Positions 25,894 to 33,226 of a stretch of 64,000 nucleotides of DNA are shown in pieces. Within the stretch, counting starts at the first letter, position 1, and each line of letters starts with the position of its first letter. The DNA comes from Gloeotrichia echinulata CP02 (GTDB lineage: Bacteria; Cyanobacteriota; Cyanobacteriia; Cyanobacteriales; Nostocaceae). Below the pieces are notes generated by a model that had not been told where the DNA came from, searched no databases, and was given only the letters and a program-made list of their open reading frames with translations. A program made the position numbers and the translations under genes. The stretch lies in NCBI GenBank assembly GCA_038087035.1, contig CP051187.1:5772001-5836000 (forward strand). Reading direction: 5' to 3'.

Positions 25894-26101
25894 AATAACT
25901 CCGACCTGAAGGTACGGAGCTTGTAAGAAACAAATCTTACGTGTTTGACTAGCCCATTGAGACTAATCCTGATACGCACCTCCGAATACTTCCCCAGTTC
26001 GGACAAGTTGCAAGACTTTTTGTTAAGTCGTTGGGTAATGCCAAGACATTCTGGATTAGTTGGGCGAGGGGACTTACTACTTTACTCCGAGGATTATCTC
26101 C
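25894..26101 (+). ncRNA. Putative IsrB omega-RNA
   Basis: About 208 non-coding bases between the left end and the isrB start form hairpins by eye: ACTCCGACC...GGTACGGAGC and GACTAGCCC-type stems further on. IsrB, like IscB, uses an RNA encoded upstream of its ORF. Limits were placed by position only. Confidence 0.55.
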
Positions 26102-27199
26102 ATGTTGCGAGTACCAGTATTAGCGTATAGCGGGAAACCATTAATGCCTACAAAGGCTAGCAGAGCAAGACGTTGGTTGAAAGAGGGGAAAGCAAAGGTC
26201 ATTCACAACGACCTGGGTATTTTCCAAATCCAACTAACCAACCGCCACTATCTAAAAACTAAGAATACCCAGCCTATCGCCGTAGGAATTGACCCAGGAA
26301 AGCTATACACGGGTATGGCGGTACAATCTGCGAAGTTTACCCTCTGGCTAGCGCATCTCCAATTACCATTTAAAACCGTGCGAGACCGTATGGAGCAACG
26401 CGCCATGATGCGAAGGGGTCGCCGGGGTCGCAGAATTAACCGCAAAATAGCGTTTAAACTTCGCGCTCATCGTCAAGCAAGATTTGATAATCGTCGCCAA
26501 CGTGGTATTCCTCCTAGCATTCTGGCTAATCGAGAATTAGAACTAAGAGTGCTGGACGAGTTATCGCTGATTTACCCCATCACTACCATCGTCTACGAAG
26601 TAATAAAAGCGCGTGGAGATAAGGAATTTAGTCCTGTAATGGTGGGTCAAAAATGGCAGTTAGAAAATCTCCGCAGCGATTGGGACTTCTGCTTTGAACT
26701 TAACGGGTGGGAAACCTCAAACATTAGGCGGGAACTGGGACTAGAAAAACAGAAACACTCAAAAGGCGATGCAATTCCAGCAACTCACGCAGTAGATGGT
26801 ATAGCGCTCGCTTGCAGTGTATTCATCAAATACGGCATCATTGACCGCCATTCAAGAGGCTGGAAAGGGGATGTTACCGTAACTCCCGCACCATTTACAG
26901 TTATTCGTCGTCCGCCAATATCGCGCCGCCAACTTCATCTAATGGTTCCCTCAAAAGGTGGGATTAGAAGGAAATACGGCGGTACTGTTACCCGTCACGG
27001 TTTCCGAAAGGGCGACTACGTTGAGGCTACCCAAGGTAATAAAACCTATCGCGGCTGGGTAAGTGGCGATACTGAAAAACAAGTTTCTGTCTCTGATGCT
27101 GACTGGAAGCGGTTAGGTCAATTCAGCAAAAACAAAGTGCGATTGATTCAGCGTTCAACTGGACTAATTGTCACTAATCAAAGCAAAGCCGTCCTATAA
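26102..27199 (+). CDS. isrB: IsrB RNA-guided nickase (IscB-like, no HNH)
   Basis: 365 aa from the ATG at 26102 (MLRVPVLAYSGKPLMPTKAS), which has the PLMP motif at the N-terminus. RuvC-I Asp is in AVGIDPGKLYTGMAV, the bridge helix is MMRRGRRGRRINRK, RuvC-II Glu in IVYEVIKARG and RuvC-III Asp in THAVDGIALAC. Between RuvC-II and RuvC-III there is only about 75 aa and no HNH motif, the diagnostic difference from IscB. The C-terminal half has a basic RGD-like region (GTVTRHGFRKGDYVEATQG) as in IscB-type proteins. IsrB proteins nick DNA under RNA guidance. Confidence 0.88.
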   Translation: MLRVPVLAYSGKPLMPTKASRARRWLKEGKAKVIHNDLGIFQIQLTNRHYLKTKNTQPIAVGIDPGKLYTGMAVQSAKFTLWLAHLQLPFKTVRDRMEQRAMMRRGRRGRRINRKIAFKLRAHRQARFDNRRQRGIPPSILANRELELRVLDELSLIYPITTIVYEVIKARGDKEFSPVMVGQKWQLENLRSDWDFCFELNGWETSNIRRELGLEKQKHSKGDAIPATHAVDGIALACSVFIKYGIIDRHSRGWKGDVTVTPAPFTVIRRPPISRRQLHLMVPSKGGIRRKYGGTVTRHGFRKGDYVEATQGNKTYRGWVSGDTEKQVSVSDADWKRLGQFSKNKVRLIQRSTGLIVTNQSKAVL

Positions 27200-27226
27200 G
27201 GACGGGGTTTCTACCCAAGAATTCTG

Positions 27227-27703
27227 ATGACTGCCCAATTACCCCAATCGCCAAATACATCTTGTTCACAGTTGTATGACCAAGATTTTTATCTGTGGAT
27301 TCAAACCAATATAGAACTCCTGCAGCAAGGTCGGCTCACAGAACTGGATTTAGAGAATTTGATTGAAGAACTTACCACAATGGGCCGCAGTGAAAAGAAA
27401 GCCACCAGAAGCAATCTGGAAGTGGTACTGATGCATTTATTGAAATATAGATATCAAGCCGAAAAGCGTTCTGGTAGTTGGCGAGCGACAATTCGGGAAC
27501 ATCGCAAACGCCTAAGACTTGCTTTTGTAGAAAGTCCTAGCCTCCAACCCTATTTCTATGAAGTGTTTTCCGAGTGTTATGACCATGCTAGACTGCTAGC
27601 TGCCGATGAAACCGAATTGCATCTTGCTACCTTCCCCCAGCAATCTCCATTCACGCCAGAGCAAGTCCTTGACCCTGATTTTTTACCGGAGACTGGGGAC
27701 TAG
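27227..27703 (+). CDS. DUF29 family protein
   Basis: The 158-aa protein has the DUF29 pattern: YDQDFYLWIQTNIELLQQGR, then LDLENLIEELTTMGRSEKKA and LLKYRYQAEKRSGSWRATI. These are helical soluble proteins, abundant in cyanobacteria, without known function. The ATG at 27227 sits 9 bases after the IsrB element, so its native promoter may have been displaced. It is followed by a long STRR. Confidence 0.88.
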   Translation: MTAQLPQSPNTSCSQLYDQDFYLWIQTNIELLQQGRLTELDLENLIEELTTMGRSEKKATRSNLEVVLMHLLKYRYQAEKRSGSWRATIREHRKRLRLAFVESPSLQPYFYEVFSECYDHARLLAADETELHLATFPQQSPFTPEQVLDPDFLPETGD

Positions 27704-27848
27704 GGACTGGGGACTGGGGACTGGGGACTGGGGACTGGGGACTAGGGACTGGGGACTAGGGACTGGGGACAAATGACAAATGACAAATGACCAATGACAA
27801 ATGACCAATGACAAATGACCAATGACCAATGACCAATGACCAATGACA
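27698..27848. repeat. Double heptamer array (GGGGACT)n then (TGACAAA)n
   Basis: About ten copies of GGGGACT or GGGACTA are followed by about ten copies of TGACAAA/TGACCAA. The second array runs directly into the start codon of the HAD gene: its first codons ATGACAAATCAC continue the repeat. Confidence 0.88.
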
Positions 27849-28628
27849 AATCACAAAGCGATCGCAGTTTTTGATATTGATGGTGTTGTTCGCGATGTCG
27901 GTGGTTCCTATCGTCGGGCGCTAGCAGATACCGTAGAGCAGTTTACAGCCCAAGCTTATCGCCCAACACCACTAGACATTGACCAGTTGAAATCTGAAGG
28001 TATCTGGAATAACGATTGGGAAGCATCCCAAGAATTTATTTACCGCTACTTTCAATCTCAAGGACAATCCCGTGAGCAATTACAACTTGACTACAGCGAG
28101 ATTGTGAGTTTTTTTCAATCCCGTTACCGAGGCTCTGACCCCGACAATTGGACTGGTTATATCTGTCATGAACCCTTATTATTAAAGCCTAGCTATTTAG
28201 AAGAACTAACACAAGCAGGGATTCCTTGGGGCTTTTTCAGCGGTGCTACTCGCGCTTCGGCTACCTATGTCTTAGAAAAACGCTTGGGTTTACAGTCGCC
28301 GGTGTTGATTGCGATGGAAGATGCACCCGGTAAACCAGACCCCACAGGACTTTTTGCCACTCTTAGTCTGTTAGAAACTAATATTGACAATAATTCAACA
28401 ATAGTGTATATGGGAGATACTGTAGCAGATATGTACACAGTAGAAAAAGCGCGAGAGTTGAAACCAGATAGGAATTGGATTGGTGTAGGTATTTTACCGC
28501 CTCACGTTCAAGAAACTGCAGCGCGGCGTGATGCTTATAGTGAGACATTACAAAAAGCTGGAGCGGCTATAGTTTTGAGTAATGTGCAGGAGTTGACGCC
28601 AGAGCAAATTCAGGAATTGGTAAGCTGA
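27843..28628 (+). CDS. HAD-superfamily hydrolase (TIGR01548 type)
   Basis: 261 aa. Motif I is AVFDIDGVVRDVGGSYR with the nucleophile and acid/base Asp, motif II GFFSGATRAS, motif III Lys in EDAPGKPDPTG and motif IV YMGDTVADM. The TIGR01548 subfamily is close to proteins of histidine or imidazole phosphatase type, but its substrate is not certain. The start codon is embedded in a TGACAAA heptamer array, so copy-number change in the repeat could alter the 5' leader. Confidence 0.87.
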   Translation: MTNHKAIAVFDIDGVVRDVGGSYRRALADTVEQFTAQAYRPTPLDIDQLKSEGIWNNDWEASQEFIYRYFQSQGQSREQLQLDYSEIVSFFQSRYRGSDPDNWTGYICHEPLLLKPSYLEELTQAGIPWGFFSGATRASATYVLEKRLGLQSPVLIAMEDAPGKPDPTGLFATLSLLETNIDNNSTIVYMGDTVADMYTVEKARELKPDRNWIGVGILPPHVQETAARRDAYSETLQKAGAAIVLSNVQELTPEQIQELVS

Positions 28629-28657
28629 TTACAAGCATTGGAATCATATCTATCGTC

Positions 28658-28683
28658 AGGGCACAGCATTGCTGTGCCCCTAC
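28658..28683. repeat. Dispersed palindrome (GGGCACAGC type)
   Basis: Arms GGGCACAGCA and TGCTGTGCCC form a hairpin between the HAD gene and the convergent fkbM fragment. It may act as a bidirectional transcript end. Confidence 0.55.
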
Positions 28684-28726
28684 CATATGGTATATTTACC
28701 TGAAAACGGCTGTAAACGAGGTTGTT

Positions 28727-29470
28727 TTAATTTTCTGGCGATCGCCAAGCGTATAAACTGAAAATATCAGAACCCAGGAGAATCGGTTCTTGCTCAACTT
28801 TAATCTCACTAAAACCCTGTTCTTGAAGTAAAGCTGTAATCTTTTGGATGCGATGCTCTAAATCATGCACTTCAATAAACAGTTGTTTAATCTTTGGCCA
28901 ATCCTGATTTTCAATACCTAGCAGCACATCCATCTCACTTTTTTCTACATCTATTTTGAGCAAGTCAATCTGCTGGATATTATGCTCTCTAATCATTTGC
29001 GATACGGTTTTCAATTGGCACATAACTTGCTCTGCTTGAAAAGCCGTAGCAAATTTGCGATCGATAATCAGCGAAAATAGAGACTTTGGTAACCAACGCA
29101 GCCAACTAATAGAAGCAGGAAAGTTTTTGAAATTAGCCAAAGTCATTTTCTTGAGTTTGTCTAGTTCCTCCTGAGAACTGATTGGATATGCAGTAGAGCC
29201 GAGAGTTATTTTGGGATAATATGCGAAGCTCATAGTCTTCGATTCCTGGGACAATCCCCAGGGAAAAACCTTCACGCTTTTTAACGCCAAACGTTCGACA
29301 TTGCTGTTAAGCACTTTAAAAATTGCCGGGATAGGCTCAAAAGCATAGACATGCACATTTTGGTTACAATGTTGAGTCACCAACATTGTAAATAAACCTA
29401 TGTTGGCTCCCACATCAAAAACTGTGTCACCCTCACCCAACTTAATTCCATGTTTTAAGTATGACTTTAC
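28727..29470 (-). pseudogene. FkbM-family methyltransferase, main part (5' end separated by TnpB element)
   Basis: The SAM-binding loop TVFDVGANIGLFTMLV, FEPIPAIFKVLNSNVER, LLKIDVEKSEMDVLLGI and IEVHDLEHRI mark an FkbM O-methyltransferase. The frame continues upstream of its first usable start to base 29470, where the TnpB element begins. The 30 N-terminal codons lie at 30932-31021. Joined at TTAC, the two pieces read through in frame as QLMYQEVKSYLKHGIKLGEG, giving 277 aa. A TTG at 29440 could still start a truncated protein lacking about 40 residues, but with poor prospects of activity. Confidence 0.88.
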
Positions 29471-29644
29471 CTAAATCGGAGAGAAGGCTCCCGCCATAAT
29501 CTTTGATTTGGCGGCGAGATGAATCGAGGGTAAAAAACGAAACGTTCCCCGACCACAACTGGCTGTAAGCCAGTAAGGGAAAGGGAACAGTTGAGTTTTT
29601 TGCCAATCCATGTTATAGTTTACGTTAATGTACATGACGTAAAT

Positions 29645-30914
29645 ATGCTGGTATTTGAGGCCAAACTTGAGGGAGAAGACGGACAGTATCAAGCGCTTGA
29701 TGAAGCGATTAGAACTGCCCGTTTTGTTCGCAATGCCAGCCTTAGATACTGGATGGATAACAAGGGTATTGGGCGATACGACCTCAGTAAGTTCTGCGCT
29801 GTACTTGCGGCTAATATTGAGTTTCCTTGGGTCGCCAAGCTTAATTCGATGGCTCGTCAAGCTAGTGCTGTTGGCGAAGCCTTCCCGAAGGGTAAGAGCG
29901 TGGTCTGCTATTGCTCGGTTTTTTGATAACTGCAAGAAAAATAAGCCAGGAAAAAAGGGATATCCAAAGTTTAAGAAAGAACAAACACATGGTTCTGTTG
30001 AGTACAAAACTTGTGGATGGAAACTTTCTGATGACCGCAGGTATATCACTTTTTCTGATGGATTTAAAGCGGGAACTTTCAAACTCTGGGGAACCAGTGA
30101 CCTGCATTTCTACCACAAGAAACAGTTTAAAAGGGTGCGGGTTGTGCGTCGTGCAGATGGCTATTATTGCCAGTTTTGCATCGACCATAAACGAGTAGAA
30201 AAGCGAGAACCAACTGGTAAAACTATTGGTATTGATGTGGGGTTAAACCACTTCTATACAGATAGTAACGGAGAAACAGTCGCCAACCCTAGACATCTTC
30301 GTAAAAGTGAAAAGTCCTTGAGGCGTTTGCAACGGCGGATGTCTAAGACTAGAAAAGGTTCTCAAAATAGAATTAAGTTTAGAAATAAACTTGCTCGTAA
30401 ACACCTCAAAGTAAGTCGCCAGCGTAAAGATTTTGCTGTTAAGACAGCAAGGTGCGTGGTGAAGTCTAACGACCTCGTGGCGTATGAGGATTTGATGGTG
30501 CGGAATATGGTGAAAAATCACCGATTGGCTAAGTCGATTAGTGACGCTTCATGGTCGCTGTTTCGTGAATGGGTTGAGTATTTTGGTAAGGTGTTTGGTG
30601 TTGTCACGGTTGCTGTTCCACCACATTATACCTCACAGAATTGCTCTAATTGTGGAGAGGTTGTCAAAAAGACTCTTAGCACCAGAACTCATATTTGTCC
30701 TCATTGTGGGCATACCCAAGATAGGGACTGGAACGCAGCGCGGAACATTTTAGCAAAAGGATTGAGTACGGCGGGTCACGTCGGAACTAACGCCTCTGGA
30801 GACATCGACCTCTGTATGGGTGGGGAAACTCCTCCAAGTAAGTCGGGTCGTGGAAAGAGGAAACCCAAAGAGCGATCTTTGGAATCCCCCACTATATTCG
30901 GTACTCCGAATTAG
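29645..30914 (+). pseudogene. tnpB: tnpB disrupted by a small dispersed repeat
   Basis: The N-terminal part starts at ATG 29645 (MLVFEAKLEGEDGQYQALDE) and runs to LNSMARQASA at base 29869. A 24-nt repeat (29871-29894) follows, and the remaining protein (AWSAIARFFDNCKKNKPGKK onward) is in another frame. Replacing the 24 bases by AA gives ASAERAWSAIARF, the expected TnpB sequence, and a 415-aa ORF. RuvC Asp (IGIDVGLNHF), Glu (AYEDLMVRN), zinc ribbon (CSNCG, CPHCG) and final Asp (QDRDWNAARNIL) are all intact in the second part. So the insertion is the only visible defect. Confidence 0.9.
29871..29894. repeat. Small dispersed repeat (24 nt) inside tnpB
   Basis: Begins TTGGCGAAGCC and ends CCGAAGGGTA. 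The copy at 49704-49727 matches 20 of 24 positions, and it also replaces AA relative to a repeat-free duplicate. This size and palindromic make-up match the small dispersed repeats described in Nostoc. Confidence 0.82.
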
Positions 30915-30931
30915 TGGTGGGAGGATGTCAA

Positions 30932-31021
30932 TTCCTGGTACATCAATTGCACTTCATCTTTCCGCAAGCAAGATATTTTCATCCCGTTGGGAAGCGTAGT
31001 TTGAGGCATCAAAGTTGGCAT
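30932..31021 (-). pseudogene. FkbM methyltransferase, detached N-terminal 30 codons
   Basis: ATG at 31021 followed by MPTLMPQTTLPNGMKISCLR and then KDEVQLMYQE, ending at the TnpB element junction. The fragment joins the part at 28727-29470 in frame, once the element is removed. On its own it would read on into the element and stop soon. Confidence 0.85.
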
Positions 31022-31143
31022 AAATACGTTACCAAGATGGCAAAAATAATACAAAAATCATACCTTAGAGGGGTTACTTGGTAAAAGCGATGTCTAAGAG
31101 GATGTTTGAAAAGTATTATTGCTAACACCAAAAGCTCAGAAAC

Positions 31144-31207
31144 CTAACCCCCATTCCCTTGTAGGGAATGGGGGTTTCAAAGCCTCTCTCCTTGTAGGAG
31201 AGAGGTT
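31144..31207. repeat. Two adjacent perfect hairpins
   Basis: CCCCCATTCCC/GGGAATGGGGG and CCTCTCTCC/GGAGAGAGG form two neighbouring stems around a shared TTGTAGG-type loop. A relative of the second lies at 868-892. They lie just left of the MITE at 31209. Confidence 0.65.
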
Positions 31208-31208
31208 T

Positions 31209-31404
31209 GGTTCTTGCGTACTTAGCGTGCTAAATATGTTGAAAAATAAGCTTGAACTCCTTGCTGGGATAAGATGACAGCCATTATTTACTGCCTTTTA
31301 GGTCTGATGATTAAAATTTTGGCTATAAGCGCCTGTAAGCCTTGATTTTAAAACAAAGTTATCGACTGTAATTAAAAATTTAGCACGTTAAGTACGCAAG
31401 AACC
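31209..31404. mobile_element. 196-bp MITE truncating a P450 gene
   Basis: The terminal inverted repeats are 27 bases with one mismatch, starting GGTTCTTGCGTACTTA at each end. There is no ORF inside. One end abuts the P450 reading frame at 31405; no P450 sequence lies on the other side, so a deletion accompanied or followed insertion. No target duplication is visible. Confidence 0.8.
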
Positions 31405-31890
31405 ACTGAATTCCGGGTTCCAAGCCTTGCGTCGCCACTGCCACTCAGTCCCGGTTTCTCCTAGCATAATGGGACTACTGATATCGTTCCAAGCTTTGCG
31501 TAATCGCTCAGATCTAATTAAGCTACCATCTCTCATCCCATTGACAATGGTATCTTCGATAACTTTTGGCTTACTTAAAATGACAACTGGAGAACTGCCA
31601 TTCCACATCACATACATCGGCCCTAGTTGTTGACTCCAATCAAACATTTGCCGGAATAATTTCTTCTGTTTCACTGCTGCTAATATTTGCGGAAGATTTC
31701 CTAACAGCCAGTGTTTGGGAGGAGAAGGGAGTGATTGTAGCGCTTTGTATGTGTTCTTTTGTTTCCACCAGCGCCACCCAATTGTTCCCGCTATGGTAGT
31801 AACGCCTAAGACTGTGGCTAAATATGGAAGTGAGTCAGAATAATCAATCTGAGCAGTAATGTTTTGAAACATGAATCCGCCTTTATCCAC
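31405..31890 (-). pseudogene. Cytochrome P450, N-terminal fragment
   Basis: 162 codons of a P450: a membrane-like N-terminal helix (YLATVLGVTTIAGTIGW), the proline-rich hinge LPSPPKHWLLGNLPQI, QQLGPMYVMWNGSSPVVILS and a helix-C region WQWRRKAWNPEFS. The sequence then enters the MITE, which adds GSCVLNVLNF and a stop. The oxygen-binding helix I, the ExxR motif and the haem-ligand Cys loop are all missing, so no functional enzyme can form. ATG codons at 31890 and 31872 are both possible starts. Confidence 0.87.
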
Positions 31891-32004
31891 TAAAAACTTC
31901 AGATTACCCAGATACTACCTTAATAGCCACCAATCAACTAATACAAAAAAACACACCCAGTAAATCTCTCTACGGTAGGTTGCCAAAATCCTCTAAAAAT
32001 GCAA

Positions 32005-32976
32005 CTACTGCAATTTTAAGAACTTATCCAAAGCAGCCACCGCACTAGGAGGCCAACGGCGGATATTTGCTACCCAGTTGATATCTTTGTAGCGATTATC
32101 CAGTCCAAAAGCTGCTACCCAATTGCTTTCGGCTTCGCCTTTGTTTCCACTCACCCAATACGCAGCTGTTAACGCAGCACGCATATCAGCAAATTGCGGA
32201 TATTTGCGGACAATATTTCGCATTTCGCGGATGGCTTGGTCTTTTGCGCCTGTTTCATACAGCGCTAGGGCATAATTAGCACGGGCGAAGGCAAAATTTG
32301 GGGCTATTTCAAAAGATTTTTTGTAGTCTTTTATCGCTTTTTCCCATGAACCTAAACCTGCTTTGGCATTACCGCGATTGTTATACGCCATCGCATCTTG
32401 AGGATCGAGTTCTAGAACATGATTATAATCGGCGATCGCCTCTGACCATTTTCCTAAACCTTCCAACGCCGCACCCCGATTTAAATAAGGGTCGGTGACA
32501 TTGGACGCCAGTTCAATGGCTTTGTTGTAATCCAAAAGCGCTGCTTCCAATTTGTTCTGACTTACCCGCGAATTTCCCCGATTACTCCATGCTCCAGCAT
32601 TCGTAGGAAATTTTTCAATAATCTCTGTCCAATAACGTTCAGCTGTGGCAAAATTTCCTTGATTTGTCGCCTCAAACGCTTTATTAGCCAACTCATCCCC
32701 TTGTTTTAACTGTTCTTCAGTAATGCTAGTCCCTGGGGATGGTAGGGGCGCAAGTCCCAATGGTAGGGGCGTAAATCCCAATGGTAGGGGCGTAAATCCC
32801 AATGGTAGGGGCGTAAATCCCAATGGTAGGGGCGTAAATCCCAATGGTAGGGGCGTAAATCCCAATGGTAGGGGCGCAAGTCCCAATGGTAGGGGCGCAA
32901 GGCCTTGCGCCCCTACTGGTGTACCGCAGCCAAACACAAGCAACAGACTGAGAAAAATACTAATTAACTTAATCAT
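32005..32976 (-). CDS. TPR protein, exported, with minisatellite-coded PLPLG repeats
   Basis: The start is placed at ATG 32976 (MIKLISIFLSLLLVFGCGTP), a clear signal peptide with a possible lipobox cysteine (LLLVFGC); a longer reading from 33249 is only repeat DNA. Next comes a run of seven-residue units such as FTPLPLG and LAPLPLG (residues 25-80), coded by a 21-bp tandem repeat. At least four TPR units follow (for example AWSNRGNSRVSQNKLEAALL, AYNNRGNAKAGLGSWEKAIK). It probably acts outside the cytoplasmic membrane in protein contacts. Family is certain at TPR level only. Confidence 0.83.
   Translation of the reverse strand: MIKLISIFLSLLLVFGCGTPVGAQGLAPLPLGLAPLPLGFTPLPLGFTPLPLGFTPLPLGFTPLPLGFTPLPLGLAPLPSPGTSITEEQLKQGDELANKAFEATNQGNFATAERYWTEIIEKFPTNAGAWSNRGNSRVSQNKLEAALLDYNKAIELASNVTDPYLNRGAALEGLGKWSEAIADYNHVLELDPQDAMAYNNRGNAKAGLGSWEKAIKDYKKSFEIAPNFAFARANYALALYETGAKDQAIREMRNIVRKYPQFADMRAALTAAYWVSGNKGEAESNWVAAFGLDNRYKDINWVANIRRWPPSAVAALDKFLKLQ
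32741..32916. repeat. 21-bp minisatellite inside the TPR gene
   Basis: Eight copies of GGTAGGGGCGTAAATCCCAA plus one base. The last copy forms the arm of the dispersed palindrome GTAGGGGCGCAAGG at 32889-32916. The array appears to have grown from that palindrome inside the coding sequence, always in whole codons. Confidence 0.88.
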
Positions 32977-33225
32977 GGGGATTGGGGATTGGGGATTGGG
33001 GATTGGGGGAGAAGTTTTAGCTTCAGAACACGAAACTTCAGGCTTGGAACACGAAACTTCAGGCTTGGAACTGGAAACTTCAGGCTTGGAACTGGAAACT
33101 CCAAACTCCGAGATCAAAACTTCCCAGTCCCCAGCGATGCACTGAGCTTGCCGAAGTGTCCCCAGCGATGCACTGAGCTTGCCGAAGTGTCCCCAGCGAT
33201 GCACTGAGCTTGCCGAAGTGTCCCT
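32977..33225. repeat. Composite repeat block upstream of the TPR gene
   Basis: Three types are visible: (GGGGATT)n at 32977-33008, a 21-bp repeat around GAAACTTCAGGCTTGGAAC at 33013-33110, and three copies of a 31-bp unit with GCGATGCACTGAGCTTGCCG at 33127-33220. The promoter of the TPR gene must lie within or beyond these. The 31-bp unit also occurs near 60450-60580 and 62166-62195. Confidence 0.85.
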
Positions 33226-33226
33226 T

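Larger units (their letters stand above)
25889..27217 (+). mobile_element. IsrB transposon
   Basis: The left end is TTGTC followed by the hairpin ACTCCG/CGGAGC (25898-25920). The right end is the hairpin CCGTCC-TATA-AGGACGG at 27189-27205, which overlaps the isrB stop codon, closing at CCCA (27214-27217). The same end pair frames three short elements elsewhere in the window. No TnpA is encoded. The right end lies 9 bases before the DUF29 gene start, so that gene's leader is now largely element sequence. Confidence 0.75.
29471..30931 (+). mobile_element. TnpB element (IS605 type) inserted in fkbM
   Basis: The left flank ends in TTAC (29467-29470) and the element ends in TCAA (30928-30931), the target and right-cleavage signature known from IS608-like elements. 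The left arm includes GAGAAGGCTCCCGCC, common in such ends. The right hairpin (30886-30924) is nearly identical to one of the IscB element. Removing the 1461 bases restores the fkbM frame exactly. There is no tnpA, and its tnpB is frameshifted, so the copy is inert by itself. Confidence 0.92.

Noticed and set aside
29655..29870. Long upstream reading of tnpB in the frame of its C-terminal part
   Set aside because: That frame does not match TnpB before base 29895; the true N-terminus is in another frame from 29645.
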